Source: Closterium sp. NIES-65 (Eukaryota; Streptophyta; Zygnematophyceae; Desmidiales; Closteriaceae). Taken from it: DNA of 64,000 nucleotides. The notes beneath the pieces were generated by a model, which made no database searches, had not been told where the DNA came from, and saw nothing but the letters and a program-made list of their open reading frames with translations. Within the stretch, counting starts at the first letter, position 1, and every line of letters starts with the position of its first letter. The stretch is taken from the NCBI GenBank assembly GCA_948144175.1, contig CANXME010001993.1, positions 558,001 to 622,000 on the forward strand. Reading direction: 5' to 3'. The position numbers and the translations under genes were made by a program. Below, one piece after another: positions 31,374-41,580 of this stretch.

Positions 31374-34300
31374 TCAAGAGGAGAGCAAGTGAGGCAAGAC
31401 AGGCACAAGACCCAGCTGGGTGCAGAAGCGCTGATGGTCACAAGGCGCAAGTGCCTTGGTGAACACATCAGCAGTGTTGGCCTTAGAGGCCACGTACGCA
31501 AGTCTCAACTGACCACGCTGCTGCAACTCACGAGCAAGGAAGTAGCGGAGAGCAATGTGCTTCGTTCTGTGCTCCAAGCGCTGCTCTCGACACAAGGCCA
31601 GCATGGCCTTGTTGTCTACGTACAGCACTGGAGGAGAACGAGGCGGCTCTCCAAGGTCAGTCAGCAGGTAGGTGAGCCAGCGAAGCTCCAGTGCAGCCAT
31701 GGCTCCGGCGTAGATCTCAGCCTCACAACTGGAGCCGAGAACCGAAGACGAGCGAGTAGACCGCCACGAGACAGAGCCGGAACCAAGGCTGAAGGTGTAA
31801 CCCTGTGACGACCGCTGCGTAGCCTGGTCGTCAGCCCAAGAAGCGTCCGCGTGGCCGGTAAGGACCACTGGACTCCGCCCTCCAAGCACTAGCCCCATGC
31901 CTGACGTACTGCACAAGTAGCGCAATACCCTCTTCGCTGCAGCCATGTGCTCCGGTCTGTGTCTCCCAGGGGCAACATAGCGTTCAAGAATGCTCAGAGG
32001 GTATGCAAGGTCAGGTCGTGTGCAGGTCATCAGGTACATGAGGCAGCCAACAAGCTCTGCATACGGACCACTCGACTCTACGGACTCATCCGAAGGCAGA
32101 GCTGAGAGTGAGTGGCGAGTAGGCAGAGGAGTGGCCTGAGGCGAGGAGTACATGAAGCCGAAGCGCTGAAGGACCTGCTGCACCATGTGTGACTGAGTCA
32201 AGGTAATGGTGCGGCGTGCTCTCTCCCGAGTAATCTGCAAGCCAAGGTAGCTGCGCAGTTCACCCAGGTCTGTGCACGTGTGTCTCTTCAGCAGCTCGGA
32301 CTTCACGTAGGCGAGTCCAGTAGTGTCCGCTGTGGCAAAGACCAGGTCGTTGACGTACACGAGGATGTAGAACGGCGGCAGGGAAGTGTCGGTGCGAAGA
32401 AACAGCGACGGGTCAGCAGTAGAAGGAGCAAACCCAAGAGCCGCAAGCGTAGTCCTCAGTGTGTCGTGCCACTCACGCGGTGCCTGGCGGAGACCGTAGA
32501 CTGGTCGTCTGAGGCTCCACTGGGTGCCAGGAGGGAAAGTCCCAGTGAAGCCAGGTGGACGGCGAAGCCAGATCTCCTCGTGCAGGCTACCCTGCAAGAA
32601 CGCAGTGCTGAAGTCGAGAGAGTGAAGCTCGTAGTCGCGCTGAGCGGCTATGTGCAGCAGCACCCGAAGAGTAGTCATCTTCGGGGTGGGAGAGAAGGTC
32701 TGAAAGTAGTCAGCTCCCTGCCGCTGACTGAAGCCACGAGCAACGTACCGTGCCTTGAAGACAGGTGGAGAGCCCGGCGGCCGCTTCACCCTGAAGATCC
32801 ACATGCCACTGACGATGTTCGCCCCAGGAGGGGGAACCGCGTCAACGTAGGTGCCTGTGGACTTCCAGGAAGCCATCTCTGCATCCATGGCTGCCTGCCA
32901 CTGAGAGGAGTAGGGGCCCTCTACGGCCTCCGCGTAAGAACGCGGAGTCGGGATGTCTAGTGCATCCGGGTCTCCCTCAGGGGCAAGCAGTACAGACGCG
33001 AGATGAGGTGAAGCAGCCGCTAGACACTGTAACTCCTCCTGCCTGTCCTCTAGGACGTCCGTGCCAAGAGCACACTCACCCCCGACGGACGGAGGACAGA
33101 CAGACGCAGACTCAGCAACAAGACTAGCAGCGTAGTCGAGACGACAGCGAGCAGCAAAGTCGACGAGCTCAGCGACTAGAGCAGACGCAGCAGTGGACTC
33201 AAAAGAGGGGTCAGTAACGACAGTAGCAAGTAGACGCGTGACAGTAGGACTCGCAGCGCGAAGAGAGTCCGACTCAGGGTCGGCAAGCGCAGGAAGAGAG
33301 GACTCAGGAGAAGGCAAAGGGGCACGCAGAGGAGCAGTGGACGGACGCAGAGACATCCGGTGCGTGCCAGGGACAGGAGGAGGACGCTGACGCGAACTGC
33401 GACCACTAGCGCGAGCAGCACGAACAGGCGACGCGGGACGAGACGCAGGCTCACGACGCTCAGCAAGACCTCCAGTAGGACCAGTGTAAGGAGAGGGAGC
33501 AGGCAGGGGAGAGGAAGGCTCCAGCAGGGACTGCGACTGGACAGGCGGTGGACCCTCTACTGGAGGAGAAAGACCAAGAACCTGCTGCAGGAGCGGAACG
33601 AAGTACGACCGAGGCCGCGCGGCAGCTCCAGACGCAGCAGGGACAGCACCAGCACCCTCAGCGACAGCACCAGCGCCAACCACACCTCCAGCGGCAGGAC
33701 CAACAGCAGTAGGCTCAGCACCAGCGCCCTCAGCAGCTCCAGCTCCAGGAGGACCCGCAGGTCCAGTAGCTCCGGGACCGGCAGCACCCGCACCCTCGAC
33801 GGTCGAAGAAGCTCCAGCTCCAGCTCCAGCAGCACCTCTAGACTCAGCAGCACGCCTCCAGCGGCGAGCGAACCACTCGCGCAGCTCCTGTGGAGAGAGG
33901 GGCTCCCGCCGAGACGCAGCAGCAGGAGAAACCCCAGGCTCAGCAGCTCCAGACGCAGCACTCCCAGGCTCAGCAGCTCCCAGCTCAGCACCCCCAGGTT
34001 CAGCAGCTCCCGACCCAGCACCCCCAGACCCAGCACCTCCAGGCACAGCACCCCCAGGCTCAGCACCCCCAGGCTCCGCACCCTCCGCAGTAGCACCCGC
34101 AGGCCCAGTACCCCCAGTAGTAGCACCCCCAGGCTCAGCACCCCTGCGCACAGCATCCCCAGAGTCAGCACCCCCAGGCTCAGCACCCGCAGCAGCACCA
34201 GAGTCACCTGTAACCTCGACCGGGTCAACGGCGTCTACCTGGGACACACCTGAGGGGGCAGGAACCTGAGGGGGGAGGGGGTCTACCGGGGGGGGAACCG

Positions 34301-36998
34301 GTACAAGGAAGTCCGGGGGAGGGGGGAGGGAAGGAGTGCGGTAGGGGAAGAGACGGTAGAAGGGGACTGACTCGTCGAACGTGACGTCCTGGGAGGATAG
34401 AACACGACGAGAGGAGGGGTGGTAAAACTGCCACCCTGGGGCGTTAGTGGGGAAGCCAAGGAAGACACAGGGAGCAGCACGAGGGGACAGCTTGTCCGCA
34501 GACAAGTCGCGGACAAACGCCCGAGATCCCCAGACACGGAACACAGACGCATCGCCAACCTTCCCCGTCCACAGCAAGGCTGGGGACATCGCAGGCCGAG
34601 AGACCCGGGGGTGAAGGTTGAGCTGATGCGCCGCGTACCTCACCGCAAACGGCCACAGAAAATGGGGGGCAGCCGCATGCATCATGGACGTACGAGCGAC
34701 ATCCATGACCATGCCAATGCGGCGCTCAACAATCCCATTTTGCTGTGGTGAGTCCGGAAGTGTGAAGGTCTTGCGGATCCCCCGTGCGCGACAGTAGTCT
34801 CGCAGAAGGCGAGAAGAGAACTCTCCGCCTCTGTCAGAGTGCAGACGCAGAACAGGAAAGTCCGAGCCGAAGCTCTTCCTGAGCTGGAGACGAGCCTCGC
34901 GGATCCAGTCGATCAGCACCTCAGTGACCGCACCCTTGCTGCGCAAGGGGAGGACTGTGGTGTAACGCGAGTAGTCGTCAACCACCAACAGGAAGTATCG
35001 CTCGTAACCCTGCCCACGGACGGGGGCTGGGCCCCACACATCCATGTGAAGCGTCTGCAGGGGAGCCTCTGTCGGGGGGAAGTGGGAGGAGTGAGGAGTA
35101 GCCCGGAGGCGACCCTCGACACAGGGGACACAGGAAGGTCCTGGCCCGGAGGGGAGAGGAGGGAGAGACTGGGGAAGACCAGAGACAAGGACACGGGAAG
35201 CCATGCTCCGAAGACGGGGCAAGGAGGGGTGGCCAAGACGGTGGTGCCACAGGAGAGTCTCGTGAGACAGGAGGCGACAAGAACAGGGGGCAGACTCAGG
35301 ACCTGACCGGGACGCAGCAGCAAGTACCTGACCCGACGCAGCCACCTGACCAGACGCAGGGACAGGAGGAGACTCAACGGTCAGGGTGTAGAGACTCGAC
35401 CCCGGCCGACGCGAGAACGTGGCCAGGTGTCGGCCTGTGCGAGCCTCCGTGCAGTGGGTCACCCGCTGACGCGCAGGAGTGAACTGGTGAACACCCCCAT
35501 CCTGCAGGTCCGCTCCACTCACCAAGTTCGTAGAGAACGAGGGAAGGTACAGACCCGACAGGGTGCCCGAAGGGGCAGCCGGACACGGGAGGACAGTGGA
35601 GAAGTGAGACAGGACAGGACCCCCAGAGGGGTCAGCAAGGGAGACCGCAACCGGCCTGGCGAGTGGCGAAAGGGTAGTGCGGTCTCGAAAGAAGGAGCGA
35701 GAAGCTCCGGAGTCAAGTGTGAAAGTGAGGGAGGACGAGGACGACTCAGTACCTGAGAACGCAGTCTCACCAGTACCTGAGAGCGCAGACGCACTGGCAC
35801 CTAGAGCAGCAGCCTCACAAGTACCTAGCGCAGCAGTACCAATGCCCGGGTCGGGCTGGAAACACCGGTAACCCTCATTCTCCTCACTATAATCCACAAC
35901 ATACATAGCAGTAAGGATAGCATCAAAATCAAGATCAAAGATCGCTACACCAGCCCTGAGAAGCTCATCCCAGCGAGGGATCTCACTAGCCCCAGGGAAC
36001 TGCTGACGCCAAGCGTCCGTCAGGCGGCCAAAGCAGCGCTGGGTGGCGTGGGCACCCCCACACTGCTCACCCGCGCGGTCGCCGGAACGAAGAACGTAGG
36101 TGCAGGGACCAGTACCCCCACCCCTCTGACGCCCAGCGTACCACTCACGAAGCTGCTGAGGCGAAGGGATGTCCCGTGAGCGCTGCTGCTGCTGCCGGTG
36201 CGAGCGCTGGCCACCACCACCGCCGCTACGCTGCTGGGTACCACCCCGACCAGCTCCACCTCCTCCACCACTACTGCCTCCGCCGCTGCCGCCTCCACTG
36301 CCTCCACCTCCGCCGCCTCCACCGCCGCCGCTGCCTCCACCACCACCGCTGGCACCACCACCACCATCTCCGCCACTGCTGCCACCACCACCACCACCAC
36401 CCCCGCCACTAGTCCCGCCGCCACTCCCACTCCCTCCGCCGCCACCGCCGCCACCGCCACCGCCCCCCCCAGCTCCACCCGCGCCCTTGCCTCCCTTGCC
36501 CTTGCTGGAGCGACGTCTCCCACTAGGGGCAGACGCCGCGCCGACCGACTCAAGACCAAGCAGGTCGGCAGCAGCAGCAGAGGCAACAGAGGGCAGCAAG
36601 GGGGAAGGAGAGCACCCCTCAAAGATGGGGGTGCGAGGGTCACCACGAGAAGCACCTACAGCGACTATGCTCTTCTCCGCTGCAAGGAGGGCCTTCTCGA
36701 GGAGGTCGACGGTGAGAGTGGTGGGACAGACTGCGAGAAAGTGGTCCCTGACGACGCGAAGGGAGTCAGGGAGGCGCGCGACTACGTAGTAGAGAGCGAT
36801 GTACATGGGAGGGGGGTTCTTAGCCCAGAACTCAGCAGGAAGGGCGGCGCGGTAGCGAGTGTCACTAGTGCGGAGGTGCGTAATGAGGTCAGCGACAGTG
36901 GGAAAGGCAGAGAGGTCAGGAAAGAGGTAGGGAAGCATGAGACGGCTCAGTGCAGCAGTGGCAGGGGAGGAGTAGCGCGCAACTACAGCGTCGTACAA
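31374..36998 (-). CDS. copia gag-pol polyprotein (element E), 1874-codon frame, RT box YVND
   Basis: One uninterrupted frame from the middle of gag to the end of RNase H. In order: gag second half, glycine tract (plus-strand 36240-36480), C-X13-C-X3-H-X4-C motif (about 36105-36025), protease DSGAS (near 35710), HHRLGHP and CVPC (near 35240 and 35125), integrase LHMDVWGP (near 35040), LHSDRGGEF (near 34835), QQNG (near 34740), Gly-Ala-Glu-Pro repeats (33935-34190), RT from about 32900, RNase H with SSCEAEIYAGAM and TADVFTKAL, stop at 31374. The RT box reads YVND at 32346-32357 where C, A and H have YVDD: codon 32349-32351 is AAC instead of GAC. That Asp binds catalytic metal in reverse transcriptases, so the enzyme is probably dead. 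Confidence 0.95.
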   Translation of the reverse strand: MYDAVVARYSSPATAALSRLMLPYLFPDLSAFPTVADLITHLRTSDTRYRAALPAEFWAKNPPPMYIALYYVVARLPDSLRVVRDHFLAVCPTTLTVDLLEKALLAAEKSIVAVGASRGDPRTPIFEGCSPSPLLPSVASAAAADLLGLESVGAASAPSGRRRSSKGKGGKGAGGAGGGGGGGGGGGGGSGSGGGTSGGGGGGGGGSSGGDGGGGASGGGGGSGGGGGGGGGGSGGGSGGGSSGGGGGAGRGGTQQRSGGGGGQRSHRQQQQRSRDIPSPQQLREWYAGRQRGGGTGPCTYVLRSGDRAGEQCGGAHATQRCFGRLTDAWRQQFPGASEIPRWDELLRAGVAIFDLDFDAILTAMYVVDYSEENEGYRCFQPDPGIGTAALGTCEAAALGASASALSGTGETAFSGTESSSSSLTFTLDSGASRSFFRDRTTLSPLARPVAVSLADPSGGPVLSHFSTVLPCPAAPSGTLSGLYLPSFSTNLVSGADLQDGGVHQFTPARQRVTHCTEARTGRHLATFSRRPGSSLYTLTVESPPVPASGQVAASGQVLAAASRSGPESAPCSCRLLSHETLLWHHRLGHPSLPRLRSMASRVLVSGLPQSLPPLPSGPGPSCVPCVEGRLRATPHSSHFPPTEAPLQTLHMDVWGPAPVRGQGYERYFLLVVDDYSRYTTVLPLRSKGAVTEVLIDWIREARLQLRKSFGSDFPVLRLHSDRGGEFSSRLLRDYCRARGIRKTFTLPDSPQQNGIVERRIGMVMDVARTSMMHAAAPHFLWPFAVRYAAHQLNLHPRVSRPAMSPALLWTGKVGDASVFRVWGSRAFVRDLSADKLSPRAAPCVFLGFPTNAPGWQFYHPSSRRVLSSQDVTFDESVPFYRLFPYRTPSLPPPPDFLVPVPPPVDPLPPQVPAPSGVSQVDAVDPVEVTGDSGAAAGAEPGGADSGDAVRRGAEPGGATTGGTGPAGATAEGAEPGGAEPGGAVPGGAGSGGAGSGAAEPGGAELGAAEPGSAASGAAEPGVSPAAASRREPLSPQELREWFARRWRRAAESRGAAGAGAGASSTVEGAGAAGPGATGPAGPPGAGAAEGAGAEPTAVGPAAGGVVGAGAVAEGAGAVPAASGAAARPRSYFVPLLQQVLGLSPPVEGPPPVQSQSLLEPSSPLPAPSPYTGPTGGLAERREPASRPASPVRAARASGRSSRQRPPPVPGTHRMSLRPSTAPLRAPLPSPESSLPALADPESDSLRAASPTVTRLLATVVTDPSFESTAASALVAELVDFAARCRLDYAASLVAESASVCPPSVGGECALGTDVLEDRQEELQCLAAASPHLASVLLAPEGDPDALDIPTPRSYAEAVEGPYSSQWQAAMDAEMASWKSTGTYVDAVPPPGANIVSGMWIFRVKRPPGSPPVFKARYVARGFSQRQGADYFQTFSPTPKMTTLRVLLHIAAQRDYELHSLDFSTAFLQGSLHEEIWLRRPPGFTGTFPPGTQWSLRRPVYGLRQAPREWHDTLRTTLAALGFAPSTADPSLFLRTDTSLPPFYILVYVNDLVFATADTTGLAYVKSELLKRHTCTDLGELRSYLGLQITRERARRTITLTQSHMVQQVLQRFGFMYSSPQATPLPTRHSLSALPSDESVESSGPYAELVGCLMYLMTCTRPDLAYPLSILERYVAPGRHRPEHMAAAKRVLRYLCSTSGMGLVLGGRSPVVLTGHADASWADDQATQRSSQGYTFSLGSGSVSWRSTRSSSVLGSSCEAEIYAGAMAALELRWLTYLLTDLGEPPRSPPVLYVDNKAMLALCREQRLEHRTKHIALRYFLARELQQRGQLRLAYVASKANTADVFTKALAPCDHQRFCTQLGLVPVLPHLLSS

Positions 36999-37276
36999 GG
37001 TCTGAGCACTCTTAACTGACTAAAGTGCGCACGCTCAGAGGTAGGGAGGTGGCGACGCACAGCAAGACGTGCAGCAGCATCGCGGGTGGCCCACTTAGAG
37101 CGGACAGCGGGATCAGCATCAGCAGTAGGAGCAGGAGAGGCGCCAGAGGTGAGATCAAAGAGAGAAAGGTCGTCAGCCCTGTCGCACTGTAAGAACAGCT
37201 GTAGGTCGTCTAACCAGACCTCAAAATCAATGGCGCGACCCTCAGCGTCAAAAGCTAGGACACTAGGGGTAGCCAT
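36983..37276 (-). pseudogene. copia gag N-terminal part (element E), one-base frameshift
   Basis: Starts at the ATG at 37276 (MATPSVLAF). The frame leaves the polyprotein frame near 37014, where the plus strand reads CTCTTAACTGAC; element C reads CTCTTGTACTGAC at the same place. The deletion falls between SQ and the conserved VARYSS motif and separates the first roughly 87 codons from the 1874-codon frame. Confidence 0.88.
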
Positions 37277-38246
37277 GGCGACTACTGTGAAGCAGTGCAA
37301 GCAGTAGGGGGGAGAGCACGCAGTGACAGTGGGACTGTGCTCACCAGGCAGGGCAGGTCGCGCAGCTCGACAGAAAAGCAGAACGGCGACCGGGCGGCTC
37401 GGGTGTACAGCGGATCGGCTCCCGGGCGGCTCGACGGCAGGGCGGCTCGGGTGCAGGGCGGCTCGGCTCCCGGGCGGCTCGGCTGCAGGGCGGCTCGGGT
37501 GCAGGGCGGCTCGGCTCCCGGGCGGCTCGGCTGCAGGGCGGCTCGAGTGCAGGGCGGCTCGGCTCCCGGGCGGCTCGGCTGCAGGGCGGCTCGGGTCCCG
37601 GGCTGCTCGGCGACAGGCGGCTCGGGTCGCGTAGAAGTGAGACGGGGGGGGGGCCGCGTCAGGGCCGGCGGTAGGGCCGCGTAGGAGCCGGGGCAGGGCC
37701 GCGAAGGAGCCGGGGCGGGGCCGTGATAGGAGCCGGGGCAGGGCCGAGTAGGAGGCCGGCGGTGGGGCCGCTTAAGGGGCCGGCTGCGGGGCCGAGTGGG
37801 AGCCAGCTGCGGGGCCGTGGGAGAGCCGGCGCGGGGCCGCGTAGGAGCCGGCGCGGAGCCGCGTAGGGGCCGGGGACGGGCCGCTTAAGGAGCCGGCGCG
37901 AGGCCGCGTAGGAGCTGGCGGCGTGGCCGCGTAAGGGCCGCGTAAGGGGCCGGCGCGGGGCCGCGTAAGGAGCCGGCGGCGTGGCCGCGTAAGGGCCGCG
38001 TAAGGGCCGCGTAAGGGGCCGGCGCGGGGCCGCGTAAGGGCCGCGTAGGAGGCGACGCGGGGCCGCGTAAGGGCCGGGGCGGGGCCGCGTAAGGAGCAGG
38101 CGGCGGGGCCGCGTAAGGAGCAGGGCGGGGCCGCGACAGAGTGGGCGGCGAGGCCGCAGGGGAGAGGGCGACTCGAGGGGTCGCTGAAAAAAAATCGCGC
38201 CTCGGGGGCGCGCTTCGGTGGGCCCAAAAAAATTTTCGGTCCTGGA
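37277..38246 (-). repeat. GC-rich leader of element E with tandem repeats
   Basis: Block one (37380-37620) repeats roughly 57-bp units built from GGCGGCTCGG, CTCCCGGGCGG and CTGCAGGGC. Block two (37640-38160) repeats GGGCCGCGTAAGG-type units of 15-40 bp. An inverted repeat around CGCGCC-TCGGG-GGCGCG (38197-38213) precedes GGGCCC at 38220. The same architecture is seen in C. Confidence 0.8.
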
Positions 38247-38265
38247 GGGACCTAGCTCTATACCA

Positions 38266-38403
38266 TGTGGTAATGAGTAAGCAGGAATGAGTGGGACTAT
38301 GAATGAAAGCAGTACAAATATGAAACCCTAACTGGGTTGTACCCCCTATGGGATACCCCACTACAGCCTACACAGCAGTATAAGCTATGGATATGTTCTG
38401 ACA
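38266..38403 (-). repeat. 5' LTR of element E
   Basis: 138 bp, no difference from 31027-31164 seen by eye; followed by TGCTA. Confidence 0.95.
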
Positions 38404-38755
38404 TGCTAGGCTCTGATGTAGTTATTGTTGCCATTGCTATTGCTACATTTATGTAATGTAAGTTTTGCTACTGAAATTCATGTCGATTCTCCCTGTGAAT
38501 GTGTGTGTAGAGAGAACACGAGCTAGCAACTAAAAAACTTTACGATCACTCCTAGAACCCGTGCCTTTCCCGTAGTCCATCTCCAGGTGTGGAGTGACTC
38601 TCCACAGTATATATAATGTAGGAGACATATATGGGGTTGCTCATAATCACTCAATTTAATTTCCCCAGGCAATGAAATTGTCAAACTATGTCATATAGTT
38701 CAACATAACATGTACTGAGGAACATCCTAGGGGGTAGACGAACTACTATCGACAC
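38404..38755. other. unassigned AT-rich DNA between E and the gypsy LTR
   Basis: About 350 bases without a gene. It starts with E's target duplication and GGCTCTGATG. That resembles the start of a primer site on the minus strand, but no matching LTR is visible. It includes a short inverted repeat TGTGGAGTGAC-TCTCCACA near 38590-38610. Confidence 0.45.
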
Positions 38756-39026
38756 TGTAAGGAAATTTTTCTTTCCTTACGCCGCATCCTTGCTTAGCGC
38801 GTACATTATTATTCTCGCCACACTATGCACCGTTACCACTAGCGACACTCGCCTCGACCATTTTCCTGCCACCTCGCCCGTCGTAACCCAACCTCATGGC
38901 TCGGCTGGTAACCCGCGCTCCGGGCCTCCGCTTTGACACTTCCCGACCTTAGTCCCAACCTCAGTTATAGGCGCGTCGCGCATCTCCCACAGTTCGTTAC
39001 CGTTACCACTATGGCCTTTGCTATAT

Positions 39027-39255
39027 TGTCAGAATTATATATAACTGCATCTAGTTCTAGCTGTAGTGTAGTCATACATTTGTTCTTGCTTGGTGGTGCA
39101 CCCTTCCTGAACTATAACTTGTACTTGTTTCTCATATTGCATCATTCTCGACCTCCTCCCTTGCCACAACCTTCTCGACTTTCACTTGGCCTAGGCTACT
39201 AAGCCTAAGCCCTACCTAAAACTTAACTACCACTTACATTGCTACTATCTCAACA
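39027..39255 (+). repeat. 5' LTR of element J
   Basis: 229 bp, TGTCAG...CTCAACA, next to target duplication TATAT. Confidence 0.9.
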
Positions 39256-40443
39256 TGGAATCAGAGACTGTTAAGTCCAGGCCTTTGGGACCGCCTCATG
39301 CTTCCGCTGCTGTTTTTCCGGTCGCGCGCCTCGGCCGCGTGGCGATTTTCGTCCTGTCCCGCCCCCGGGTGGCGAGTGACATCTTTTCTGCCCGTCGCAG
39401 GCCCCGTGGCACGCGACGGTGCCCTGCCCGTCGTGCGCCCCATGGCACGCGACGGTGCCCTGCCCGTCGTGCGCCCCGTGGCACGCGACGGTGCCCTAAA
39501 CCTGCCCGTCGTGCGCCCCGTGGCACGCGACGGTGCCCTGCCCGTCATGCGCCCCGTGGCACGCGACGGTGCCCTGCCCGTCGTGCGCCCCGTGGCACGC
39601 GAAGGTGCCCTAAACTGCCCGTCACGTGCCCCGTGGTGCGCGACGGTGCCCTGAGCCGCCGCGGAACCGCCCCTGGCGCCTGCGACGGTGTCCTGAGCCG
39701 CCGCGTACCCGCCCCTGGCGCACTCGGCGGTGCCCCTGCCTCACCCGCGCCTGCACTCGCTGCAGCCGCCCCTGCACCACCCGGCGCCTGCCCTTGGAGA
39801 AGCCGCCCCCGCTCCTGCACTCGGTGCAGCCGCCTCTGCCTCACCCCGCGCCTGCACTCACTGCAGCCGCCCGTGACCTACCCGCGCCAACCCTCTGTAG
39901 CCGCTCTGCGGCTTTCTCCCCGCCCACCCCCTCCTCCTTCGTCTCCCTGCAGTCGTGGGGGGGAGGGTATGGGGGTGGCGGATGTGGGGGTGATGGGTGG
40001 TGTGCTTCCCTTCCCCTCCTCCTCCTTTCGTTCCCACTGTTGCAGCTGCCGCTGGGGGGGAGGGTGTGAGGGTGTGGTGGATCCGGTTGAGTGGCACTGG
40101 GGTGGCGGGTGTGAGACCAACCAGCAGCCGTCCCTCCACCTCTCCTCTCTTCCCCCCTCTGCTGCTCCTGCAGCAGTGTGGGGGGGAGGGGGAGGGGGAG
40201 GGTGAGGGGATGGAGGGGGTGACCAACCAGAGCCAGCCCGCCTCCTCTCTCTCCCTGCTGCCCCTCCTGTGGTCGGGGGGGGAAGAGAGTAAGGGGGTGG
40301 CAGAAGTGCCTTACTGTCGGCTGCCCCTTTGCTGCCGAACCTGTTCTGCTGCCTTGCCTGTTGTTGCTGTTTTCTCTGTCTGTGGTGTACCCCTGCAGGT
40401 TGTGTCTTTCACTTAGCTATTCCTGCATGCAGTTACGGGGGGA

Positions 40444-40672
40444 TGTCAGAATTATATGTAACTGCATCTAGTTCTAGCTGTAGTGTAGTCATACATTTGT
40501 TCTTGCTTGGTGGTGCACCCTTCCTGAACTATAACTTGTACTTGTTTCTCATATTGCATCATTCTCGACCTCCTCCCTTGCCACAACCTTCTCGACTTTC
40601 ACTTGGCCTAGGCTACTAAGCCTAGGCCCTACCTAAAACTTAACTACCACTTACATTGCTACTATCTCAACA
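40444..40672 (+). repeat. 3' LTR of element J
   Basis: 229 bp, partner of 39027-39255, followed by TATAT. Confidence 0.9.
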
Positions 40673-40943
40673 TATATAACTCTCGCTCATGCCTTCGCTT
40701 AAAATACTGTTTTGCTTCGATAGTGCAATTCTCGCCTGCTCGCTCGATTGCACTCGTAACATTTGGTATTCATAACCTACGATCTCCTCTCGGACCGTAC
40801 AGACACATTTGCTTCCCCACTATCTCAAATATTGGAGGGGGTAGATGTATCTCAGCGAACAAGCACCGCCGCTCGAAGTGCTCTCTCGTAAGCACGCACG
40901 GCCACGACCGAGGCTCCCTCTTAGCTTGCCCGATACCCCCGCC

Positions 40944-41428
40944 ATGGCCGAATTCAACGTCGCCACATTTACGCAGGAACAACTCGACCGCCTCATGAGG
41001 CAACTTGATAATTCGGCGCTCAAAATCGCGACGCTCACGGCGGAACTCGACTCTACCTGGCGGCAATTAGCGACGAATGCACCCGCACCAACACAGACGC
41101 CTGAAAATGCACCAGCACAAATGGACGACCCGATCCTCATCTCGTCCGGCACACCGTCACAGCACGATAGCGTGGGACAGTGCTCAAACACAGCCATTGA
41201 TGGCGCCACCTTGTCAATGTCTGGCATGGCAAGAACCAGAGCCGCTCTGACCATGAACACAGCTCGTGAGGCTCGTCGTCACGTCAGCGGGCAACGAAGA
41301 ACTCCACGAGCCGATGCCGCTCAAACCGCAGTGCCCGCCCTGCTTCGATCCTAGCCAGCGCGGAGGTCCGATGGTTCGGTCGTGGGTCTTCACGATGAAC
41401 GTCTTCTTCGACACGAACTACGTCATCT
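40944..41428 (+). pseudogene. Ty3/gypsy gag, N-terminal part (element K)
   Basis: ATG at 40944 (MAEFNVATFTQEQLDRL), open to 41354. A frameshift near 41280 moves the reading to the frame containing FDPSQRGGPMVRSW and FFDTNYVI, which reaches 41428, where copia element F begins. Gag resumes at 45276 with KIRYAVLLLRGPAMDWW, so the gypsy gene was split by F. Confidence 0.75.
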
Positions 41429-41562
41429 TGTCAGAATATTATAGCTTACTTATTTGTGTAGGCCATAGTGGGGTATCCCATAGGGGGTACAACCCAACTA
41501 GGGTTTCCTATTTGTACTCAGTTCGTTCATAGTTCACTCATTCTCTCGTTCACTTCTTCTCA
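41429..41562 (+). repeat. 5' LTR of element F
   Basis: 134 bp, TGTCAG...TTCTCA, followed directly by the primer site. Confidence 0.88.
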
Positions 41563-41580
41563 TGGTATCGAGCAGGTTCC

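Larger units (their letters stand above)
31027..38403 (-). mobile_element. nearly intact Ty1/copia retrotransposon E (minus strand)
   Basis: Two 138-bp LTRs (31027-31164 and 38266-38403) that I read as identical, flanked by TGCTA (31022-31026 and 38404-38408). Length 7377 bp. Minus-strand order: 5' LTR, primer site (38247-38265), palindrome GGGCCC (38220-38225), GC-rich leader (37277-38246), gag, pol in one long frame, TA microsatellites (near 31310 and 31350), polypurine tract next to 31165. Identical LTRs indicate a recent insertion. Two changes probably inactivate it: a 1-base gag deletion and a mutated RT catalytic Asp. Confidence 0.96.
39027..40672 (+). mobile_element. non-autonomous LTR retrotransposon J (1.65 kb)
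   Basis: Two 229-bp LTRs (39027-39255 and 40444-40672), differing at two positions I can see, flanked by TATAT (39022-39026 and 40673-40677). A primer site TGGAATCAGAGACTG follows the first LTR (39256 on) and a polypurine stretch TACGGGGGGA ends at 40443. The 1188-bp interior has no gag or pol motifs; 39395-39660 holds 36-bp-type tandem units (CCCGTCGTGCGCCCCGTGGC + ACGCGACGGTGCCCTG). The LTR is unlike those of the copia elements here. Confidence 0.9.
38756..40761 (+). repeat. probable 5' LTR of gypsy element K, interrupted by element J
   Basis: Starts TGTAAGGAAA and ends CTCGTAACA, followed by TTGGTATTCATAAC, which resembles gypsy primer sites. Leaving out element J and one TATAT copy, it would be about 355 bp. 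Gypsy gag starts 180 bases downstream. The 3' partner is outside the window, so the ends are inferred. Confidence 0.45.

Noticed and set aside
39255-40205. 316-codon frame in element J starting MESETVKS
   Set aside because: The ATG is the LTR end plus primer site, and the rest translates GC-rich tandem repeats; no domain is visible.
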